Part shown: positions 53,422 through 62,544 of the stretch, piece by piece | How positions within the stretch are numbered: position 1 is the first letter of the stretch | How the letters are laid out: each line of letters begins with the position of its first letter | Assembly: GCA_023435895.1 (NCBI GenBank) | Contig: JAEZLH010000033.1 | Coordinates: 62,001-126,000 of the forward strand | DNA: 64,000 nucleotides | Reading direction: 5' to 3' | Origin: Bacillota bacterium | GTDB lineage: Bacteria > Bacillota > Clostridia > Lachnospirales > Lachnospiraceae | The notes under the pieces: generated by a model | The model's input: the letters and a program-made list of their open reading frames with translations, nothing else | Told to the model about the DNA's origin: nothing | Database searches by the model: none | Translations under genes and position numbers: made by a program

Positions 53422-54966
53422 TTACATTAACAACTTAGATCCAATAAAGCTGATAATTCCAACACAAAGAACAAAAATTATAAAGTATTTTATGGTTCCT
53501 TTTAGCAGTTCGTTTTCTTTTCCTTCCAGCTTTACTGCCGCAACTGCAACTGCGATACTTTGTGGTGAAATCATTTTTGCCATAACCGCACCGGCTGTAT
53601 TAGATGCAGAAACCCATGCTTGGTTCAAGCCAAGAGCAGTTGAGGTTTCAGCCTGTAATCCACCAAATAATACGCTGGCGGAGGTACCGCTACCAGTTAC
53701 AAAGGTTCCGATAGATCCAAGGAACGGTGCAAACAATGGATAAAACGGACCGGTATATGTTACAAATACCAAGGAAATCGAAGCAATCATTCCGCTATAG
53801 CCCATTAACTTCGCAGTAGCCATGATTGCGATAATGGTAATAGCAGTTTTGGACATCTGAACAAAGGTATTTTTTAAGATAGCTAACATCTTTAAAATGC
53901 TAAGTCCCTGTATCTTACCACCAATAAAGGCGGAAAGGATAATCCACAAACCTGGTGTAGCTAACCAAGAAAAGGTATAAGGAGCGCCACCTTTGCCAGT
54001 ATAAATACTAACCGGTGTTTTAATTGTGGAAAGGAATTCATTTACCGGTGCTACTAATTTTGAAGTTCCTAGTAAGAAGAAGAAAATCAGGATAAATGGA
54101 CTCCAAGCAACTAATGCATCCTTAAAACTGGTTTTTTGTTCTTCATTCTTTCCTTCCAGAAGATATGCATCCTCAACTTTTCCCTTATACAGAAGCTTTG
54201 TTGCTAAAATCGTTGCTGCCATAGAGCAAACAGAACCGATTACAACAGGAAGCTCTGCACCAAGGTATTTTGCTACCAAATATTCCGGGATTAAAAATGC
54301 AAGACCGGATATTAAGGTGATAAGACCAATGCCTTTTAATGCTTTGATTGATTTTCCTGTTAATGCTACTAGAACAAACGGTGTTGCAATAATAAATATG
54401 GATAACAGAATTACCGTATTGGTAGATAAATCAATAACACTCAAACCGGTAATTTTAGCAAGTGTCGTGGTCGGAATACCGATAGATCCGAAAGCGGTTG
54501 GTGTTGCATTGGCAATAAGACAAACAATCGCTGCGAATACCGGATTAAAACCTAATCCCCATAACATACTGGCAGGTATGGCTACTGCTGTACCAAATCC
54601 AGCCATTCCCTCCATAAATCCACCAAAGCCCCATGCAATGATTAATACTAAAACTCTTTTATCCTTTGTTACACTGGCAAGCAGCTTCTTGATAATTTCC
54701 ATCTTGCCGCTGGCAACACAAACATTGTAAGTAAAGATAGCTGCGATAATAACAATAATAATCGGCCATAGTGCAAGGGCAGCCCCTTCTGCAACTGCAC
54801 GTAAGCTATCGGTAAACGGCATTTGCCATTTGAAAACAGCAAGTGCATAAGAAATCACCAACGCAATTATACAAGCTTTAAACCCCGGAATTTTTAATAC
54901 CGTCAATGCAATAATCAGCCAAAGAATCGGCAATAGTGCTAAAATAAAATCTAAAATCATATTCAT
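53422..54966 (-). CDS. lctP: Lactate permease (LctP family)
   Basis: A 514-residue membrane protein with about thirteen hydrophobic segments and family motifs GFGGFMEGMAGFGTAVAIPASML and ANATPTAFGSIGIPTT. It imports lactate by proton symport. It is first in the operon, so uptake and oxidation genes are expressed together. The start is the ATG at 54966 or the one two codons later. Confidence 0.93.
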   Translation of the reverse strand: MNMILDFILALLPILWLIIALTVLKIPGFKACIIALVISYALAVFKWQMPFTDSLRAVAEGAALALWPIIIVIIAAIFTYNVCVASGKMEIIKKLLASVTKDKRVLVLIIAWGFGGFMEGMAGFGTAVAIPASMLWGLGFNPVFAAIVCLIANATPTAFGSIGIPTTTLAKITGLSVIDLSTNTVILLSIFIIATPFVLVALTGKSIKALKGIGLITLISGLAFLIPEYLVAKYLGAELPVVIGSVCSMAATILATKLLYKGKVEDAYLLEGKNEEQKTSFKDALVAWSPFILIFFFLLGTSKLVAPVNEFLSTIKTPVSIYTGKGGAPYTFSWLATPGLWIILSAFIGGKIQGLSILKMLAILKNTFVQMSKTAITIIAIMATAKLMGYSGMIASISLVFVTYTGPFYPLFAPFLGSIGTFVTGSGTSASVLFGGLQAETSTALGLNQAWVSASNTAGAVMAKMISPQSIAVAVAAVKLEGKENELLKGTIKYFIIFVLCVGIISFIGSKLLM

Positions 54967-55045
54967 ACCTTCTCCATTCTGTAGTCACTATGATTGCCAA
55001 AAGGATTCTCGAGTTTCCTGATGGATATGAAATAAACCGGTTTAA

Positions 55046-55060
55046 ATTGGTTCTACCAAT
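55046..55060. promoter_or_regulatory. GntR-type operator in the lct leader
   Basis: ATTGGT-TCT-ACCAAT is a perfect 6+3+6 dyad of the FadR/LldR class, about 90 nt after the predicted start of transcription. Confidence 0.7.
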
Positions 55061-55132
55061 TTTTTTGGTGATAAAAAATGGTGCTGTAAAACTTTTGTCT
55101 TACTACACCATATGCGCTACCATGCAAGCTGA

Positions 55133-55147
55133 ATTGGTAGAACCACT
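55133..55147. promoter_or_regulatory. GntR-type operator at the lct promoter
   Basis: ATTGGT-AGA-ACCACT, one near copy of the dyad at 55046, lies directly downstream of the -10 box and would block initiation when bound. Confidence 0.7.
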
Positions 55148-55157
55148 TTGTAATTTT

Positions 55158-55186
55158 ATTATACGTACCATTGTTATATATGTCAA
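55158..55186 (-). promoter_or_regulatory. Sigma-A promoter of the lactate operon
   Basis: Minus-strand TTGACA (55181-55186) and TATAAT (55158-55163) are exactly 17 bp apart. The predicted leader of about 185 nt runs to the lctP start and carries both operators. Confidence 0.85.
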
Positions 55187-55240
55187 CGAAAGTTATTTTT
55201 TTAACATTGAATTTGTGCAAAATAGCATTAGCATGTAATA

Positions 55241-55948
55241 CTACACAGTTTTAATCTGATTTTCTTTGAGCTTTTCGTCTATTACGCCGAAATGTTTATT
55301 AATTGCCTCATACGCTAGACTCTTATTTCTTGTTACCAAACTTTCCACCATTCCATTATGAGCCTCCATAAGAACCGCTCTGCTGTCTTCTTGAATTAAA
55401 ATTTCTCTTCTCAAATCAACAATAAATTTATCCAGTACTTCCGAAAGTGCTTCCAGAATATTAATAATCAGTGTATTTTTTGAGGCGAGGGCAATATTAT
55501 AGTGCATTCTCTTATCAAGAATGACATTATTTTCTTCCGTCTCCTTCTCCAGTTGCGCGATAATCTGTTTTAAAACTTGAATCTCATCATCCGTAATATT
55601 ATCAATTGCTAGCATCAAGGCTTCCATCTCCAGAGCCCGTCTCAGTTGGCTGATTTGTTGATAGTCAAGTTGATCCAACAAAAACATCATGGATAGGGAC
55701 TCAACCAAATTTTTTTCAAAATTACCTGTTAAAAAATTACCAGCTCCCTGGTGACTTGTGATAACTCCCATATTCTCTAAGGTACGAAGTGCCTCCCGAA
55801 CAGAGTTACGACTAATTCCGAGTATTTCCGAAAGATCTCGTTCTGCGGGCAGTTTACAGCCCATGGTCAGCTCACCGATCTTTATCTGATTCTTTATGTA
55901 ATTAATTACTTTCTTATATGATTTTTCCTGATTTCCTTGTTGTTCCAT
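55241..55948 (-). CDS. GntR/FadR-type regulator of the lactate operon
   Basis: A 235-residue regulator: an N-terminal GntR winged helix (KLPAERDLSEILGISRNSVREALRTLENMGVI) and an FCD ligand domain (REILIQEDS, MEAHNGMVESL). FCD proteins such as LldR bind lactate or other acids through a metal. It ends 55 bp before the lct promoter on the same strand and probably represses at the TTGGT-N3-ACCAA sites. Start at 55948, 5 nt after GAGGAGG, rather than 56035. Confidence 0.92.
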   Translation of the reverse strand: MEQQGNQEKSYKKVINYIKNQIKIGELTMGCKLPAERDLSEILGISRNSVREALRTLENMGVITSHQGAGNFLTGNFEKNLVESLSMMFLLDQLDYQQISQLRRALEMEALMLAIDNITDDEIQVLKQIIAQLEKETEENNVILDKRMHYNIALASKNTLIINILEALSEVLDKFIVDLRREILIQEDSRAVLMEAHNGMVESLVTRNKSLAYEAINKHFGVIDEKLKENQIKTV

Positions 55949-56513
55949 AGTTGCCTCCTCTGGCATAAAGTTGATGATTTCGTCCGTTACATCACCCAGT
56001 ATGCCCTTCCACTTTTTACTTGTAATTATTATCACATTATTGAATTATTAATTCAAGCTTGTATGGGTTATTATATCATTTTCAATCGATTTTGTTAAGT
56101 ATTTAACATAAATATAGCTCCGAAGTTTTAATTGGCTTTTTAAGATGCTTCATTCATTACGTAATTAATTTCATCACAGCGATTAAATCATAAAATGCCT
56201 GTTTTTTTACCCTGTTTTTTACCCTCTTTTTTATGCTTTCACTGTTACTGACACAAAGAACTACCCGATACGGGTAGTATTCATAAAATCAATGCGATGT
56301 TATACTAACAGTAAAATTAATACATTACATATTCATATTATTAAACAGCCTTATATCTATGGTTTGAACTATTGAGGAAGAGTATTATATGCGTTAGTTC
56401 CATTTTAGAAAAAAATAATTCCCCTTGGTTGTCATTAGTTATTGACACTTTTTAAGGAGGAATTAAATCAATTAGGTAACTTTTTTTAATATAAAATTAC
56501 AAGGAGGAACGTT
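55949..56513. promoter_or_regulatory. Divergent promoter region, GntR and glycosidase genes
   Basis: About 560 bp without a credible gene. It includes three T-rich tandem units ending in TTTTTACCCT (56200-56225) and the dyad at 56260-56278. A consensus promoter for the glycosidase was not identified. Confidence 0.4.
56260..56278. promoter_or_regulatory. Perfect 8+3+8 dyad upstream of the glycosidase
   Basis: ACTACCCG-ATA-CGGGTAGT is exactly self-complementary, the most GC-rich element of an AT-rich gap, about 240 bp before the glycosidase. It may be an operator; no T run suggests a terminator. Confidence 0.5.
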
Positions 56514-58190
56514 ATGAAAAAATTTTTAGTTTTTATGTTAAGTATCATGATGATACTGGTATCCATTCCTTTATCACCGGTTTCAGCTACAACCTCATTT
56601 GTTGTAGACTGTAATAGCGTGTTAAGAGGGGTAACTCATTGTGCAAGTGGGTCGCTTTATGGACTTACTGAGACGAAACCTGCAGATATTAATGGACTGG
56701 TAAAACCGCTCAATCCTGGTGTATTCACAAACCCTGCAAGAGCCGGCTCAGGCTATCAACAACCCATCGGTGCAGCAATACCCTCAGCGGGAAGAATTAC
56801 AGGAACTACAGGTAAGGTGATGATTCGTCTTGCCGACATCTTTCCTGGCTGGCCATATCAGTTTACAAACATGACAGATTGGCTCAATAAGGTAAAAGCA
56901 GTTATTACAGATAAGAAAAATTCCGGATATTCTAATTTTTATGGTTATGAGATTTGGAATGAGCCAGACGGAACTTGGAATACTGCCAATGGAACATTCA
57001 ATAATCTTTGGTTGCAGACCTATAATACCATTAAGGCAAACGATCCCAGTGCGAAAATTATTGGTCCTTCCTATGCGGTATATGATAGTACTAAAATTAG
57101 AGATTTCTTAAGCTTCTGTAAAACAAATAACTGTCTTCCTGATATATTCTGCTGGCATGAGCTTGGAGCCGGAAATGGTGTAAGTGGTATGGCAGGACGT
57201 TTTAATGACTATAAATCCATAGAATCTTCACTGGGAATCAGCCCAAGACTGATTAGTATTAATGAATATTGTGATGCGACTAAGAGTTTGGAAGGACAAC
57301 CCGGATCATCCGCACGGTTTATCGGTAAATTTGAGCGTTATAAGATTGACAGCGCATGTATTTCATGGTGGTTCACTGCTTATCCGGGTAGATTGGGTAG
57401 CCTCCTAGCAACAGATACCTCAAAGGGTGCAGGGTGGTATTTCTATAAATGGTATGGAGACATGACAGGAAACATGGTAAGTGTTACACCTCCAAATGAG
57501 GCAAGCAATAATGCGGATGGTGCAGCTTGTGTAGACTCATCTGCTAAATATGTTAGCTTTATTTTTGGCGGCCCAAATGACGGAACCATCAGTACGGTAA
57601 TTAAGAATCTTCCGTCCTTTATTGGCTCCAATGCAACCGTCAAGATTGAGAAAGTTGACTGGACGAGTAAAGATACTGTTAGTAATGGACCAACTACGGT
57701 ATCAACCTCCAATTATGCCGTAACTAACGGACAGATTACTGTAACATTATCAGGCTGCAACAGTAGTTCCGGATACCGTATCTATGTTACTCCTGCTTCA
57801 ACGAGCACAACAACAAGATATGAGGCAGAGAGTGGAACCCTTAGTAATTGTGCAGTTTACTCTGCTTCACAGTGTTCTGGTGGTAAATTTGTTGGTACTA
57901 TCGATCCTACGGGAGCTTATGTACAATTTGCAGTAAATGCACCTTCTGCAAAAGCTTATACAATGACTGTACATTACGCTAACGGAGGTTCAGCAGCATC
58001 CACGCATACGGTTAGCGTTAATGGAGGAAGTGGCACTACCATTAATTATAATACAACGGGAGCATGGTTTGCAGCTGGTAATGCGGGGGCATATGCGACA
58101 ATGACTGTAAACTTAAATTCAGGTAATAATACTATACGGTTTACAAAGGCGACAAATTATGGAGAGATAGACTATATTGAAATCCAATAA
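56514..58190 (+). CDS. Secreted clan GH-A glycoside hydrolase with C-terminal CBM
   Basis: A 558-residue protein. A signal peptide is cleaved near Ala25. The catalytic domain (about 30-330) has the clan GH-A acid/base motif WNEP with Glu150 and a probable nucleophile Glu251 in SINEYCD; the general look is GH39-like but the family is not certain. A beta-sandwich segment follows (about 335-428) and then a CBM6/CBM35-like module from 434 (TRYEAESGTLSNC, ending YGEIDYIEI). It acts outside the cell on a plant polysaccharide that I cannot name. AAGGAGG lies 6 nt before the start, and a terminator follows. Confidence 0.87.
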   Translation: MKKFLVFMLSIMMILVSIPLSPVSATTSFVVDCNSVLRGVTHCASGSLYGLTETKPADINGLVKPLNPGVFTNPARAGSGYQQPIGAAIPSAGRITGTTGKVMIRLADIFPGWPYQFTNMTDWLNKVKAVITDKKNSGYSNFYGYEIWNEPDGTWNTANGTFNNLWLQTYNTIKANDPSAKIIGPSYAVYDSTKIRDFLSFCKTNNCLPDIFCWHELGAGNGVSGMAGRFNDYKSIESSLGISPRLISINEYCDATKSLEGQPGSSARFIGKFERYKIDSACISWWFTAYPGRLGSLLATDTSKGAGWYFYKWYGDMTGNMVSVTPPNEASNNADGAACVDSSAKYVSFIFGGPNDGTISTVIKNLPSFIGSNATVKIEKVDWTSKDTVSNGPTTVSTSNYAVTNGQITVTLSGCNSSSGYRIYVTPASTSTTTRYEAESGTLSNCAVYSASQCSGGKFVGTIDPTGAYVQFAVNAPSAKAYTMTVHYANGGSAASTHTVSVNGGSGTTINYNTTGAWFAAGNAGAYATMTVNLNSGNNTIRFTKATNYGEIDYIEIQ

Positions 58191-58512
58191 TTTTGAAGTG
58201 TTAAAGAATATACCCGAAGGCTATTCTTATAAACGAATGAAATGAACGTCATATAATTAACCAATAAGAAGAGGTTAGATTTAAAAATAAGTTGCATTAC
58301 TTATTATGCCATATTTGCGGATTCTTCGGAATCCGCATTTTTGATTCAAGGTACACCAAAGGAGCGCTCCTCGACTAACAAGCCAGCTTATCGCTGCTTG
58401 TAATCCCTACAGTCATCATTTTTTCTTCAATATTAGATATAACTAGGGCGTTGCATTTAAAAAATTATTTCTCTTATTGGGCTTAAATTATAAGGATTAA
58501 TGGATCTTCATC
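58191..58512. other. Gap between glycosidase and alkyltransferase-like gene
   Basis: About 320 bp holding the terminator at 58316-58342 and a second small hairpin around AAGC/GCTT at 58381-58400. No gene was seen. Confidence 0.45.
58316..58342 (+). terminator. Terminator of the glycosidase gene
   Basis: TGCGGATTC (58316-58324) pairs with GAATCCGCA (58329-58337) around a TTCG tetraloop, followed by TTTTT on the plus strand. Confidence 0.95.
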
Positions 58513-58809
58513 TTATACTCCGTATTTGGAGAAATCAATGTAACCATCTTCGGATACTTCTACTCCTTCTGATTGAAGAAGCTCTTTTTGATTCTTTGCA
58601 AGTCCACCTGCAATAGATATTCTACCTTCGGAATTAATAATTCGGTGCCAGGGGAGATTATATTTTTGCGTCATAGAATGAAGTATTCTAGCTACTTGTC
58701 TTGCACCTCTTGCATTGCCCGCAAGCTTGGCGACTTGCCCATAACTCATCACTCTTCCTCGAGGTATTCTTTGAATTATAACTAATACTTCCTCGGTAAA
58801 TTGTGTCAT
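58513..58809 (-). CDS. Alkyltransferase-like (ATL) DNA-binding protein
   Basis: A 98-residue protein of the MGMT DNA-binding domain family (RIPRGRVMSYGQVAKLAGNARGARQVARIL). The alkyl-accepting Cys of MGMT (PCHR) is Trp54 here (PWHR), the mark of ATL proteins, which bind O6-alkylguanine and flag it for nucleotide excision repair instead of reversing it. Start at 58809 after GAGGA; the ORF reaches 58860. Single gene. Confidence 0.9.
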   Translation of the reverse strand: MTQFTEEVLVIIQRIPRGRVMSYGQVAKLAGNARGARQVARILHSMTQKYNLPWHRIINSEGRISIAGGLAKNQKELLQSEGVEVSEDGYIDFSKYGV

Positions 58810-58885
58810 ATTTTCCTCATTCCCCTTTACCTTATTTAAATTATATACTTCTATAATCATTATACTATAATATCTCTTTAGATTT

Positions 58886-58922
58886 AAAAATCAGCCATCC
58901 TTGCAGAACTGGATGGCTGATA
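58886..58922 (-). terminator. Terminator of the Big_2 repeat protein gene
   Basis: A perfect 11-bp stem (arms 58911-58921 and 58890-58900) followed on the minus strand by TTTTT. Confidence 0.92.
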
Positions 58923-58953
58923 ATATAAGGTTACTAATCGCCTAAATTATTTC

Positions 58954-60252
58954 TTAATACGTATATGCATAATCTAAAACAATCTTATAGCTATCCGGAA
59001 TAATAACTTGATCGTTTTTATCATAAGGGAGATAAAACTCTGCATATTCTGTTGTTCCACCAGCTTCAAAAAAAACATATTCAATATCATAATCAATAAT
59101 CTGACCATCCTTATAGTATATGATGCTCAGCTTTGCCATAGGATCCAACTTACCGTTATTTGTAACCTCAGCAACAACAGAGTCTGCCCCAATATTTGAT
59201 TTAAAACTTATATCCTTATAGCAGCTATTTACATAAGTAACAGGCTTGATAACATATTTTATCTCATATCTGCTATAGCTTACATCATTATATTGAGTAT
59301 CATATGGTCCATCGAAATATAAATTACAAGTTGCACCATTTTCAAAATCATAGTTGTAGTCTTCTGAAGTCTCTAACATTTTTCCGTCTTTATCATAGAA
59401 TATAGCCGTTGCTTCAACGCTGATCGGAAAGTTATAGGTATTGTTCAAGGTTAATAACACCCCATTGCCAAAGTCAAATGAAGTAACTTTCATCGCCGCT
59501 AAAGCCTTCTTAGCATCGAAGACATCGCTTATCGTTACCGTGCAATTGAACTTTTTGCCTAATACCGTAGCAGTTATCGTAGCTTTACCAGCTTTAATTC
59601 CCTTTACCACGCCTTTGGAAGTTACTGTAGCAATTGCTGTATTACTGCTTGACCATGTTACTGCTTTTGAAGAGCCTGATATATTCAGATTACTTGTTTT
59701 TCCTACTCCGATTGATACCTCAGTCTTATTAAGTTTAATAACAGGAACAGTAATCTTACAGGTATATTTTTTATTTGAAACCTTTGCAGTAATTGTTACG
59801 GTTCCACCTTTTATACCCTTAACCACTCCCTTTGAGGTTACTGTGGCTATTGCTTTATTACTTGTGCTCCAAGTAATTGCTTTGGAAGTCCCTAACACCT
59901 TCAAAGTATAAGTATTACTTTCTTCCACAGTAAGTGATGTTGCATTAAGCTTAATTGTTGGAACTGTTACCTTACAGGTATACTTTTTGTTCGCTACCGT
60001 TGCAGTAATCGTAGTAGAACCAGTTTTTACTGCTTTTACCACTCCTTTAGTAGATACAGTAGCAACTGCTTTATTACTACTCGTCCATTTTACGCTTTTC
60101 GTTGTTCCTGATATCTTCAAAGTATAAGAATCATCTGTGTTCAACGTTAATGTTGTTTTGTTAAGTTTTACTGCTGCCGCATTCGCTTTAACCGGAGTTA
60201 TTAATAATAAGCATAAAACCATTAAAAATGAAATAGATAAAATTTTTTTCAT
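58954..60252 (-). CDS. Secreted surface protein with three Big_2 (Ig-like) repeats
   Basis: A 432-residue secreted protein. The signal peptide ends near ANAAA (residue 27). Three Big_2 domains of about 72 residues lie at 28-98, 99-170 and 171-242, each with the hallmark ATVTSKGVVKGIK and ending in C-K-V/I-TVP. The C-terminal 190 residues form a beta-rich region without a recognised family. No LPXTG or membrane anchor is visible. Big_2 domains often bind cell walls or partners; the role here is unknown. GGGAGG precedes the start. Confidence 0.9.
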   Translation of the reverse strand: MKKILSISFLMVLCLLLITPVKANAAAVKLNKTTLTLNTDDSYTLKISGTTKSVKWTSSNKAVATVSTKGVVKAVKTGSTTITATVANKKYTCKVTVPTIKLNATSLTVEESNTYTLKVLGTSKAITWSTSNKAIATVTSKGVVKGIKGGTVTITAKVSNKKYTCKITVPVIKLNKTEVSIGVGKTSNLNISGSSKAVTWSSSNTAIATVTSKGVVKGIKAGKATITATVLGKKFNCTVTISDVFDAKKALAAMKVTSFDFGNGVLLTLNNTYNFPISVEATAIFYDKDGKMLETSEDYNYDFENGATCNLYFDGPYDTQYNDVSYSRYEIKYVIKPVTYVNSCYKDISFKSNIGADSVVAEVTNNGKLDPMAKLSIIYYKDGQIIDYDIEYVFFEAGGTTEYAEFYLPYDKNDQVIIPDSYKIVLDYAYTY

Positions 60253-60482
60253 TATTGCCCTCCCAATTTGTTTTCAATATAGTGGTTCCATTTACCTGAA
60301 ATCCTGTATATTTCAAAGATACTACAAAAGAAACATATGTAAGGATTATTTATAACAATTACTACTTAAATAGTATAAATTGTTAACCAATTTGTGTCAA
60401 TAGCTCTATATGGCTGAAAAAATTTATTTTATAGTTTGGGCTTATGGTTCCTCTAACGAACTTCAAATAATGGTTACTTTTA

Positions 60483-61289
60483 CTATATATTTAATACCTT
60501 TTTAGCATTCAAATAATAAATATGATCCTTTATCGAAGCTGACAACTTCAGTTGTTCAATTCTTAATATCTGCTCATCAATATTTGCATAAGGTGTGTCC
60601 GTGCCAAATACAATTTTTTCATATCCAAACCAATCAATTGCCTGCTTTATATCAGTACTTTGAATTCTCTTAGAACTTGAGGTATCAAAATAAACATTCT
60701 TCAGATTTATGCCACTTCCATGAAATATATCACAGCCTGTTAAATGTCCAATTATAAAAACTGCATTTTGATTATCCCCTATAAATTTTACAAGCTTATG
60801 AACTTCCTTTTTGGAATACAAATGAATAAATACCGGAAGTTTATGATAAGCTGAAATATCAATCAGTTTTTTAAATTCAGGACCGTCAATTTTAAAAGAG
60901 TTCCATGCTTGGTGAAGTTTAATTCCTTTCGGCTGATAGATGTCAATACTATGTTCAAGCTGTTCCATACAGCTGGTATCAAGTGGATTTACCCACAGGA
61001 ACTGGATCACCAACTCAGGAAGCTGCTTCTTCAAATCACAAACCACTTGATTACCGTCACCATTATCTTTAAGAAAATGATTGTAAGCAAACCGATTCAT
61101 CCGATTCATCGAATAAATACTATCCGGTTTTTGCTTAAATGGCATACTCGGTGGCAGCTGAAGATTTTGAATGTTCTTCGGGCTTGTGCATAAAACAATT
61201 TTTTCAATATGATATTGTTCAGCCATATTTTTTATAGAATCTACGGTTCCGTAATCACCTGTCGCATGAGCGTGTATATCAATTAACAT
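60483..61289 (-). CDS. Amidohydrolase-family protein (COG2159-like)
   Basis: A 268-residue TIM-barrel metal hydrolase. It opens with the metal-binding DIHAHATG (His6, His8); later the barrel residues include KLHQAWNSF, HLYSKKEVHKL, IGHLTG and FGTDTPYANI. The amidohydrolase_2 group includes decarboxylases and lactonases, so the reaction is open. Start at 61289, directly after GGAGAGG. Confidence 0.85.
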   Translation of the reverse strand: MLIDIHAHATGDYGTVDSIKNMAEQYHIEKIVLCTSPKNIQNLQLPPSMPFKQKPDSIYSMNRMNRFAYNHFLKDNGDGNQVVCDLKKQLPELVIQFLWVNPLDTSCMEQLEHSIDIYQPKGIKLHQAWNSFKIDGPEFKKLIDISAYHKLPVFIHLYSKKEVHKLVKFIGDNQNAVFIIGHLTGCDIFHGSGINLKNVYFDTSSSKRIQSTDIKQAIDWFGYEKIVFGTDTPYANIDEQILRIEQLKLSASIKDHIYYLNAKKVLNI

Positions 61290-61484
61290 AAACCTCTCCT
61301 TCTTTTTGTGGTATTTCGCTTCCAACAAAAGATAACTGTTCACTTATTCATTGTAATGTAAGAAGTTCCGTATGAATTTTGGGCTATCATGGAACCCCTC
61401 TCCCATTATATACCATCAACTGATTTTCTACAAACCCGATTTATGGACTTTTCTTATTTGGCTTTTCTTATACTCATAAAAAAT

Positions 61485-61527
61485 AAAACCCTATCACTAA
61501 TAGCCTTACACAAAATAGGCTGTTTAG
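61485..61527 (-). terminator. Weak terminator after the radical SAM gene
   Basis: A hairpin with arms near 61518-61527 and 61497-61505 (one mismatch) followed on the minus strand by TTTTATTTTTT a few bases later. Confidence 0.55.
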
Positions 61528-61581
61528 AAATTGAGTTTTATTTATGATACCTGAAATCTATATTAACTAATATTAATTATT

Positions 61582-62451
61582 TTAAAATAAGTGTAGTTGT
61601 TCATAACGGTTATTATCCGGAAATTCATTCAGATATGCAAAGACATCGTTCATATTGCTTACAATCCCTTGTGCTCTACAGGTGCTATGTAACAGTTCCA
61701 TTAATTCTTCATTACGATCACTATTTACTTGATAGGCATATCCGTATTTCTTATGATATTGTTCTTTCATCCCGGGGAAATGTCGATCAAGTGCTTGATA
61801 AAAATACTCTCTATCACCCTCTCTTAAGGTTACCCCCATACCAAAATTAATAATTCCATATACCTTTGCTTCCACACAATAGTTCAAAATCCCTTCAAGA
61901 TTCTCTTTTGTGTCATTTATAAAGGGTAAAATTGGTGTCAGCCACACCACAGTGGGAATATTATTCTCCTGAAGTTCCTGCAAAACTTCAAATCTTCTCA
62001 TCGTAGTACTGACATTTGGTTCTAATATCTTGCACAAATCCTCATCATAGGTGGTAAGTGTGATTTGCACCACACACTTTGATTTTTGATTAATACTTTT
62101 TAGAAGGTCAAGATCTCTTAAAATACGGTCCGATTTTGTATGGATTGCCAACCCGAATCCATATTCATCAATAATCTCCAAGCATCTTCTTGTCATCAAC
62201 AACTTTTCTTCATAATGGATATAGGGATCGCTCATAGAACCCGTTCGAATCATACATTTTTTCCTTTTTGAACGCAAACGACTCTCCAACAATTCCGGAG
62301 CGTTTTGCTTTATTTCAATGTCTTCAAAATCATGAGTAAAGCCATAGCATTTACTGCGGCTATCACAATAAATGCAGCCATGAGTGCAGCCCCGATAAAT
62401 ATTCATTCCATTCTGGTCTGACAAAATTCCTTTCACCTTCACATAATGCAT
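61582..62451 (-). CDS. SPL-family radical SAM protein
   Basis: A 289-residue radical SAM protein with CTHGCIYC (Cys22, Cys26, Cys29) for the 4Fe-4S/SAM site, plus TGSMSDPYIHYE and HTKSDRILRDLDLL. It resembles the spore-photoproduct-lyase-like group (SplB/Rv2578c type), whose non-SplB members have no proven substrate. GGAGGGG precedes the ATG by 5 nt. It follows the GyrI-like gene by 93 bp and may belong to that operon. Confidence 0.9.
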   Translation of the reverse strand: MHYVKVKGILSDQNGMNIYRGCTHGCIYCDSRSKCYGFTHDFEDIEIKQNAPELLESRLRSKRKKCMIRTGSMSDPYIHYEEKLLMTRRCLEIIDEYGFGLAIHTKSDRILRDLDLLKSINQKSKCVVQITLTTYDEDLCKILEPNVSTTMRRFEVLQELQENNIPTVVWLTPILPFINDTKENLEGILNYCVEAKVYGIINFGMGVTLREGDREYFYQALDRHFPGMKEQYHKKYGYAYQVNSDRNEELMELLHSTCRAQGIVSNMNDVFAYLNEFPDNNRYEQLHLF

Positions 62452-62544
62452 CGGAACCCCTCCTCCTTTCTATCCGTTCTGTATCAATCTCTATAGCCGT
62501 CTCTCACAATTGTTGCTCTTTTATTATTTCGCCCTACTTTGGTA

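Noticed and set aside
54026..54730. Long plus-strand ORF (234 codons) opposite lctP
   Set aside because: Opposite a clear transporter gene; its composition is what an antisense frame of hydrophobic codons gives, and no start signal is seen.
59441..59911. 156-codon plus-strand ORF opposite the Big_2 repeats
   Set aside because: A repeat-driven antisense frame (its own repeats mirror the Big_2 domains), without a ribosome-binding site.
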